Assembly: GCA_963725615.1 (NCBI GenBank)
Contig: CAVRZO010000001.1
Span: 372,001-436,000, forward strand
Direction of reading: 5' to 3'
From: JAIQFF01 sp963725615
GTDB taxonomy: Bacteria; Acidobacteriota; Terriglobia; Terriglobales; Acidobacteriaceae
Length of the DNA: 64,000 nt
Part shown: positions 59,336 to 64,000 of the stretch, piece after piece
Layout of the letters: each line of letters begins with the position of its first letter
How positions within the stretch are numbered: position 1 is the stretch's first letter
Translations under genes and position numbers: made by a program
Notes under the pieces: model-generated
The model's database searches: none
What the model was told of the DNA's origin: nothing
Seen by the model: the letters and a program-made list of their open reading frames with translations, nothing else

Positions 59336-61087
59336 ATGCGGTCTCATTGCAAGTTATTCATTCTTTTACTCTTGATATCAGTCGCCCCAGGTAGCTTCGG
59401 GGCGCGACTGGTCCCGGTCGAGGCGCCGCGGGCCATGGTGGCCAGTGTGCGGGCGTCGGCCTCGCGGGTCGGAGTGCAGATCATGAAGGCGGGCGGCAAT
59501 GCCGTCGACGCGGCCGTGGCGGTCGGGTTCGCTTTGGCGGTGGTGCATCCCCAGGACGGAAATCTGGGTGGCGGCGGTTTCATGCTGATTCGCTTGGCGG
59601 ATGGCAAGACCCATTTCATTGATTACAGGGAGAAAGCGCCGGCGGCGGCCACGGCGAATATGTATCTGGATGCCCAGGGCAACGTGATTGAAGACGCCAG
59701 CGCAGTCGGATACAAAGCCATCGGAGTGCCGGGCTCGGTTGCCGGCCTGGTGTACGCGGAAAAGAAGTACGGCAAGCTCTCGCTCGAGCAAGTGATCGCT
59801 CCAGCCATCAAACTGGCCGAGGACGGTTCTGCTCTGACCGTAGAAGACGCCAAGGATTTTGGGGATGACAAATTTCTGTCCAAGTTTCCCGAGTCGCGGC
59901 ACATCTTTCAGCGCGATGGGAACTATTACAAAGCCGGCGAGGTGTTTAGACAGCCCGACCTTGCCCGCACTTTGAGGAGGATCGCCGCCAATCCTGACGA
60001 CTTCTATCATGGAGCGATGGCGCGCGAACTAGCCGCGTCCATGCAGAAGGGCGCAGGCCTGATCACGGTTGAGGATCTGGCTCAGTACGAAGTGAAAGAG
60101 CGCGAAGCGATGCGTGGCTCCTACCGCGGATATGACATCATCAGCGCGCCACCGCCGTCGTCGGGCGGGACTGCATTAATCGAGATCCTGAATATTCTCG
60201 AGGGCTATGATCTGGCGAAGTTCAGGGGACGGAGCACTCCCGCCGTGCATCTGACCATAGAAGCCTTCCGGCGCGCATTCTTCGATCGGGCGGAGTTTAT
60301 GGGCGATCCGGATTTCTCGAAAATTCCCGTGGCCCAGCTCATCGACAAACGATATGGAGCGGCCTGGCGGGAATCCATCAATCCGGGGCACGTCAGCGTC
60401 AGTAAGGACCTGGTCCGTCCCGCGATCTTCACCCAGCTCGAACAATACGCGGCGGCGCACCTCCCCAGCGCCGTGGTCGAGACGAATCATACGACGCATT
60501 ACTCCGTGGTCGATCCGGAAGGGAATGCGGTCGCAACCACCACAACGCTGAACGACACGTTCGGTTCCCGAGTCACGGCCGAGGGGCTGGGTTTTCTTAT
60601 GAACGACGAGATGGATGATTTCGCATCCAAGCCTGGCGTTCCCAACATGTACGGCCTGATCCAGGGGCCGGCGAATGCTGTGGGCCCGGGCAAGCGTCCT
60701 CTCTCTGCCATGACCCCAACCATTGTGCTGAAAGACGGTAAGCTATTCCTGGTGCTAGGCTCTCCTGGCGGCCCGCGAATTATTACCACGGTTGTCAACA
60801 TCCTGATGGGAGTGGTGGACTATGGAATGAATATTCAGGAGGCCGTGGACGCGCAGCGCTTTCACCAGCAATGGCTGCCGGACATCACTTATTTAGAGGA
60901 GGGATTTTCTCCCGAAATCGTCAAAGCGCTGCAGGGGATGGGCCATCATATCGAGTTTGGAGGAGAGGACTACGGCGTGCGCGAGCCATCCTGGAGTGAC
61001 GGCGAGTGCATCATGGTAGACCCGAAGCGGGGAACGCGCCTGGGCGCCAGCGACAAGCGCAACGGCGGAAGAGCAGTTGGGTTCTAG
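59336..61087 (+). CDS. ggt: Gamma-glutamyltransferase
   Basis: 583 residues, signal peptide to about residue 23 (SFGAR). Autocatalytic cleavage precedes Thr386 in NHTTHYSVVDPEGNAVATT. GNLGGGGFMLIR, MTPTIVL and GSPGGPRIITTV are family motifs around the glutamate site. It cleaves the gamma-glutamyl bond of glutathione in the periplasm, releasing Cys-Gly, which makes it a cysteine-salvage link to the sulfur genes at 17-24 kb (inference). Confidence 0.95.
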   Translation: MRSHCKLFILLLLISVAPGSFGARLVPVEAPRAMVASVRASASRVGVQIMKAGGNAVDAAVAVGFALAVVHPQDGNLGGGGFMLIRLADGKTHFIDYREKAPAAATANMYLDAQGNVIEDASAVGYKAIGVPGSVAGLVYAEKKYGKLSLEQVIAPAIKLAEDGSALTVEDAKDFGDDKFLSKFPESRHIFQRDGNYYKAGEVFRQPDLARTLRRIAANPDDFYHGAMARELAASMQKGAGLITVEDLAQYEVKEREAMRGSYRGYDIISAPPPSSGGTALIEILNILEGYDLAKFRGRSTPAVHLTIEAFRRAFFDRAEFMGDPDFSKIPVAQLIDKRYGAAWRESINPGHVSVSKDLVRPAIFTQLEQYAAAHLPSAVVETNHTTHYSVVDPEGNAVATTTTLNDTFGSRVTAEGLGFLMNDEMDDFASKPGVPNMYGLIQGPANAVGPGKRPLSAMTPTIVLKDGKLFLVLGSPGGPRIITTVVNILMGVVDYGMNIQEAVDAQRFHQQWLPDITYLEEGFSPEIVKALQGMGHHIEFGGEDYGVREPSWSDGECIMVDPKRGTRLGASDKRNGGRAVGF

Positions 61088-61099
61088 GTTCTGCAAGGT

Positions 61100-61239
61100 C
61101 CACGTAGGGGCAGGTGTCTCACCTGCCCGGTCGAGCGAAGCTCGACCGAGAATTAGAACGAATTTGCAAGGACGATCTCCATTGAAGAATAGCCGAGCGT
61201 TGCTCGGCTGGGCAGGTGAGGACACCTGCCCCTACGTGG
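61100..61239. repeat. Long imperfect palindrome, class A
   Basis: CCACGTAGGGGCAGGTGTCT ... ACACCTGCCCCTACGTGG. Inner GGTCGAGCGAAGCTCGACC and GCCGAGCGTTGCTCGGC. Between ggt and the sugar-isomerase-like gene. Confidence 0.8.
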
Positions 61240-61263
61240 TTTGTGGAGTAACCAGAGCTGTTT

Positions 61264-62085
61264 ATGCTTAAAGCGATATCCACTTACGTATACGTGAAAG
61301 AGCGGCTGCATCCCGGCTTGCTGGACGGATTGGTGCGAGGCGGGGCGCAGGCAATCGAAATATTTGCCGCGCGGCAGCATCTCGACTATGCCAATCGCAA
61401 GCAGCATGTGCGCGAAATTGCGGATTGGTTCCAGAACAGCGGCGTCCCTCTGCACTCCATTCATTCGCCGATGTACTCCGATTATGAGTCAGGACGGACC
61501 GGTGCGCCCCCGGTGAACGTGGCCGCGACCGACCGGGCGCAGCGGATCGAGGCCATGGACGAGATCAAGCGGGCGATCGAAGTGGCGGAGCAGATTCCTT
61601 TCCGCTTCCTGGTGCAGCACCTGGGAACCAGCGGCGAATCGTTTGATGATCGGAAGTTCGAAGCCGCCATGACTTCAATCGAACACTTGCGCGCTTTCGC
61701 CAAACCGCTGGGAGTGCGAATCCTGCTGGAGAATATTCCCAACGAGCTGTCTATACCGGACAAGCTGGTGGAGTTTATCCAGATCACTCACTTCGACGAC
61801 ATAGGCGTGTGTTTTGATTTCGGCCACGCCCACATCATGAGCAACGTGGCGGAAGCGTTCGAAATCCTGAAACGTTATATTCATTCCACGCACGTCCACG
61901 ACAACGCCGGAGACCGCGACTCGCATCTATGGCCCGGAGCGGGAACCATCGACTGGAAGGCAGCGATGGAACTGCTGGGCTCGGCGCCGAATACGCCGCC
62001 CTTGCTGCTGGAAATTGAAACCGACGAGAAAGTGAATCCAGTGGAAAAGATGAGCGCGGCGTTTGCGAAACTGGAATCGGCCTAG
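61264..62085 (+). CDS. Sugar phosphate isomerase/epimerase-like TIM barrel
   Basis: 273 residues. AP-endonuclease-2-type barrel: GGAQAIEIFAARQHLDYAN, PLHSIHSPMYSDY, FLVQHLGTSGESFDDRK, ILLENIPNELS (metal-ligand Glu), IGVCFDFGHAHIM, STHVHDNAGDRDSHLWPGAG and LLLEIETDE. The His/Asp/Glu metal set is intact. The family isomerises or epimerises sugars. The substrate is not assignable. Confidence 0.88.
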   Translation: MLKAISTYVYVKERLHPGLLDGLVRGGAQAIEIFAARQHLDYANRKQHVREIADWFQNSGVPLHSIHSPMYSDYESGRTGAPPVNVAATDRAQRIEAMDEIKRAIEVAEQIPFRFLVQHLGTSGESFDDRKFEAAMTSIEHLRAFAKPLGVRILLENIPNELSIPDKLVEFIQITHFDDIGVCFDFGHAHIMSNVAEAFEILKRYIHSTHVHDNAGDRDSHLWPGAGTIDWKAAMELLGSAPNTPPLLLEIETDEKVNPVEKMSAAFAKLESA

Positions 62086-62089
62086 AATC

Positions 62090-62189
62090 TTTAACCGCCG
62101 AGGACGCCGAGATCGCAGAGGAAGACGAGAGAATCGGAATTTAGAAATCGGGCGTCTTTCTGGGCGCTCTCTGCGTGCTCGGCGGTAAA
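62090..62189. repeat. Palindrome of CCGCCGAGGACGCC type, class B
   Basis: TTTAACCGCCGAGGACGCCG at the left pairs imperfectly with CTCTGCGTGCTCGGCGGTAAA at the right. Sits between the isomerase and asnS. Confidence 0.55.
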
Positions 62190-62204
62190 TGGTCTCTTGA
62201 ATCT

Positions 62205-63530
62205 ATGTCATCTCCCGTAACCACGATCGCCGATATCGGTAAGCATGAAGGTCAGACCGTCACCATCCGGGGCTGGCTTTACAACCTGCGGGAGAGCGGC
62301 AAACTGCTCTTTCCCCAATTTCGTGACGGCTCCGGATTGATTCAGGGCGTGGTGCCGAAAAATGCCGTGTCTCCCGAAGTATTCGACGCGGTGAAGGGCC
62401 TGACGCAAGAGTCAAGCGTGATTGTCGAGGGCAAAGTCCGGGCCGACAAGCGCGCCCCGAGCGGCTTTGAGCTGGATGTCTCGGGCGTACGGGTAGTGCA
62501 GCGGGTTTCCGAGAGCGATCCTTATCCGATTTCGCCGAAGGAACACGGCGTTGAGTTCCTGATGGAACACCGTCACCTGTGGGTGCGGTCGCAGCGCCAG
62601 GCGTCAATTCTCCGAGTGCGCGCCGAGATCATAAAAGCGGCGCGCGACTTTTTCGATGAGCACGGTTTTACACTGACCGATCCACCCATTCTCACACCCG
62701 CCGCATGCGAAGGCACATCGACTCTCTTTCCCGTCGATTACTTTGAAGAGCAGGCGTTTCTCACCCAGTCCGGGCAGCTCTATATCGAAGCGACTGCCAT
62801 GGCACTGGGCAAGGTGTATTCGTTCGGCCCGACTTTTCGGGCGGAAAAATCCAAGACGCGCCGGCACCTTACTGAATTCTGGATGGTCGAACCCGAGGTG
62901 GCGTATGCCGATCTCGACGATCTCATGGATCTGGCCGAGGGCTCGATCAGCTTCATTGTGAAGCGTTGCCTGGAGCGGCGGCGCAGCGACCTGCAAATCA
63001 TCGGCCGCGATGTTAGCAAGCTGGAAAAGGTTGAAGTCCCGTTTCCGCGCATCACCTACGACGACGCAGTCAAGATGCTGCAGGAAGCGCACGCCAAGGG
63101 CGCTCTCGAAAATAAGTTTGAGTGGGGCGGCGACCTCGGATCCCCCGATGAAACTTACATTTCGTCACAGTTCGAGAAGCCGGTCATGGTGCATCGTTAT
63201 CCCGCGAAGGTAAAAGCGTTCTACATGGAACCTGATCCCCGGCGGCCCGACGTGGCGCTGTGCGTGGACGTGCTGGCGCCGGAAGGCCATGGAGAAATCA
63301 TCGGCGGATCGCAACGCATGGCCTCTTACGATTTGCTGGTGCAGCGCATTCACGAGCACGGCCTTCCCGAAGAAGCTTTCAAGTGGTACCTTGACCTGCG
63401 CAAATTCGGCAGCGTGCCGCACGGCGGCTTCGGCATGGGAATCGAACGCGTTGTGGGCTGGATCTGCGGCCTCGAGCATGTGCGCGAAACCATTCCGTTC
63501 CCGCGGATGCTGAATCGGTTGTACCCGTAG
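62205..63530 (+). CDS. asnS: Asparaginyl-tRNA synthetase
   Basis: 441 residues from the ATG at 62205. N-terminal OB fold (QTVTIRGWLYNLRESGKLLF), then class II motifs: TDPPILTPAACEGTSTLFPV, motif 2 FRAEKSKTRRHLTEFWMVE, and motif 3 GGFGMGIERVVGWICG. SRSRTH-type residues mark asparagine rather than aspartate use: the VEPEVAYADLDDLM and EFKWGG-like EFEWGG region fits AsnRS. It charges tRNA-Asn directly. Confidence 0.92.
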   Translation: MSSPVTTIADIGKHEGQTVTIRGWLYNLRESGKLLFPQFRDGSGLIQGVVPKNAVSPEVFDAVKGLTQESSVIVEGKVRADKRAPSGFELDVSGVRVVQRVSESDPYPISPKEHGVEFLMEHRHLWVRSQRQASILRVRAEIIKAARDFFDEHGFTLTDPPILTPAACEGTSTLFPVDYFEEQAFLTQSGQLYIEATAMALGKVYSFGPTFRAEKSKTRRHLTEFWMVEPEVAYADLDDLMDLAEGSISFIVKRCLERRRSDLQIIGRDVSKLEKVEVPFPRITYDDAVKMLQEAHAKGALENKFEWGGDLGSPDETYISSQFEKPVMVHRYPAKVKAFYMEPDPRRPDVALCVDVLAPEGHGEIIGGSQRMASYDLLVQRIHEHGLPEEAFKWYLDLRKFGSVPHGGFGMGIERVVGWICGLEHVRETIPFPRMLNRLYP

Positions 63531-63542
63531 GAGCTCACGGAG

Positions 63543-63660
63543 ACCGCGTGGGGACAGCCGCCCTCGGCTGTCCGGGCGAGCCAGGCTCGCCAATGTTTTC
63601 CAGGCCAGAATTGCGGAGTTTCGCTCCGCCGGACAGCCGAGGCGGTTGTCCCCACGCGGT
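63543..63660. repeat. Long imperfect palindrome, class A
   Basis: ACCGCGTGGGGACAGCCGCC ... CAGCCGAGGCGGTTGTCCCC then ACGCGGT. Inner GGGCGAGCCAGGCTCGCC and GCGGAGTTTCGCTCCGC. Between asnS and the arginase gene. Confidence 0.8.
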
Positions 63661-63696
63661 CCTTGCCTGAAATTGAGTCGAAGGTGACTGACATCT

Positions 63697-64000
63697 ATGG
63701 CGCCAGCAAATACATCTTCGTCTAGCATCGCTCCCAGGAAAATTCGCGTGATCGGTGTCCCCCTCGATCTCGGACAATCGCGCCGCGGCGTGGACATGGG
63801 ACCTTCGGCAATGCGCGTGGCCGGCCTGGAGGCGCGGCTGGAAGAACTGGGACATGTGGTGGAGGATGCGGGAAATATTTCCGTGGCCATCGCAGAACAG
63901 AAGGAGGCCGGCGATCCATCGGCCAAATATCTGAAGGAAATTACCGCCACCTGCACCAAGAACGCCGAGCTGGTGATAAAGACGCTCGAGGCTGGCATGG
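63697..64000 (+). CDS. rocF: Arginase (N-terminal part, runs off the window)
   Basis: About 101 codons visible; the gene continues beyond 64000. GAAGGTGA lies 9 nt before the ATG. IRVIGVPLDLGQSRRGVDMG and PSAMRVAGLEARLEELGH are the opening of arginase/ureohydrolase, with the Mn-binding residues still to come. Arginase converts arginine to ornithine and urea. Agmatinase-type homologues usually lack this RRGVDMGPSA pattern, which favours arginase. Confidence 0.88.
   Translation, partial: MAPANTSSSSIAPRKIRVIGVPLDLGQSRRGVDMGPSAMRVAGLEARLEELGHVVEDAGNISVAIAEQKEAGDPSAKYLKEITATCTKNAELVIKTLEAGM

Noticed and set aside
27861..63660. Repeats considered as a CRISPR array
   Set aside because: The copies are single, kilobases apart, palindromic and differ in sequence; no spacers or cas genes.

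Overview
This 64 kb window is GC-rich bacterial chromosome. The gene content suggests an Acidobacteriota member, probably Terriglobia-like. The clues are a Ser/Thr kinase fused to a TolB-type beta-propeller, several Tat-exported sugar-type oxidoreductases, a ThuA protein, an S53 peptidase, a DACNV sensor protein, many secreted proteins of unknown function, and spacers full of imperfect palindromes. This placement is inference from gene families; no rRNA is present. No phage, insertion sequence or CRISPR array was seen. One tRNA-Ser (TGA) lies at 44823-44912.

Layout. 1-5.6 kb: tail of a GT-C-like membrane enzyme, two coupled secreted paralogues, a leftward SDR-cupin-membrane operon and a PurD-like ATP-grasp protein. 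5.9-9.7 kb: gyrA and a VapB45/VapC45-like toxin-antitoxin pair. 9.7-16.9 kb: a cluster of three alkaline-phosphatase-superfamily proteins, two of them split by single-base frameshifts at homopolymers, with a 3-TM membrane protein and an RHH-like small protein. 16.9-24.4 kb: a sulfur region. A Cys-rich leader ORF and an intrinsic terminator precede sbp-cysT-cysW-cysA. Facing it is a Family 2A encapsulin shell gene with its cysteine desulfurase cargo and a small membrane protein upstream. 24.8-38.6 kb: hybrid histidine kinase, secreted repeat protein, Tat aldo/keto reductase, PilZ protein, ThuA protein, TPR lipoprotein-like protein, radical SAM/B12 protein, kinase-propeller and a secreted cupin. 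39-44.5 kb: FAH hydrolase, phosphotriesterase-like enzyme, aldo/keto reductase and S53 peptidase. 44.8-54.7 kb: tRNA-Ser, DACNV protein, zinc metalloprotease, leuD/leuC, GT2 glycosyltransferase, MacB-type permease, a small conserved-looking ORF and a Trm112-like protein. 54.9-64 kb: folD-coaE, HtrA-type protease, YjbR protein, CPBP protease, ggt, sugar isomerase-like protein, asnS and the start of an arginase gene.

The strongest biological story is sulfur. Sulfate import appears to be controlled by a cysteine-sensing transcription attenuator: six Cys codons, an 8-nt antiterminator segment inside the leader ORF that is complementary to the terminator's left arm, and a 10-bp terminator with a U-tract. 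Next to it is an encapsulin compartment whose cargo takes sulfur from cysteine. The second theme is non-coding: at least seven long palindromes of one architecture (outer arms beginning CGTGGGG, CGTAGGGG or GTGTGGG, usually with small inner hairpins containing GAGCGAAGCTC or a relative), plus several other palindrome families, all lying between genes.
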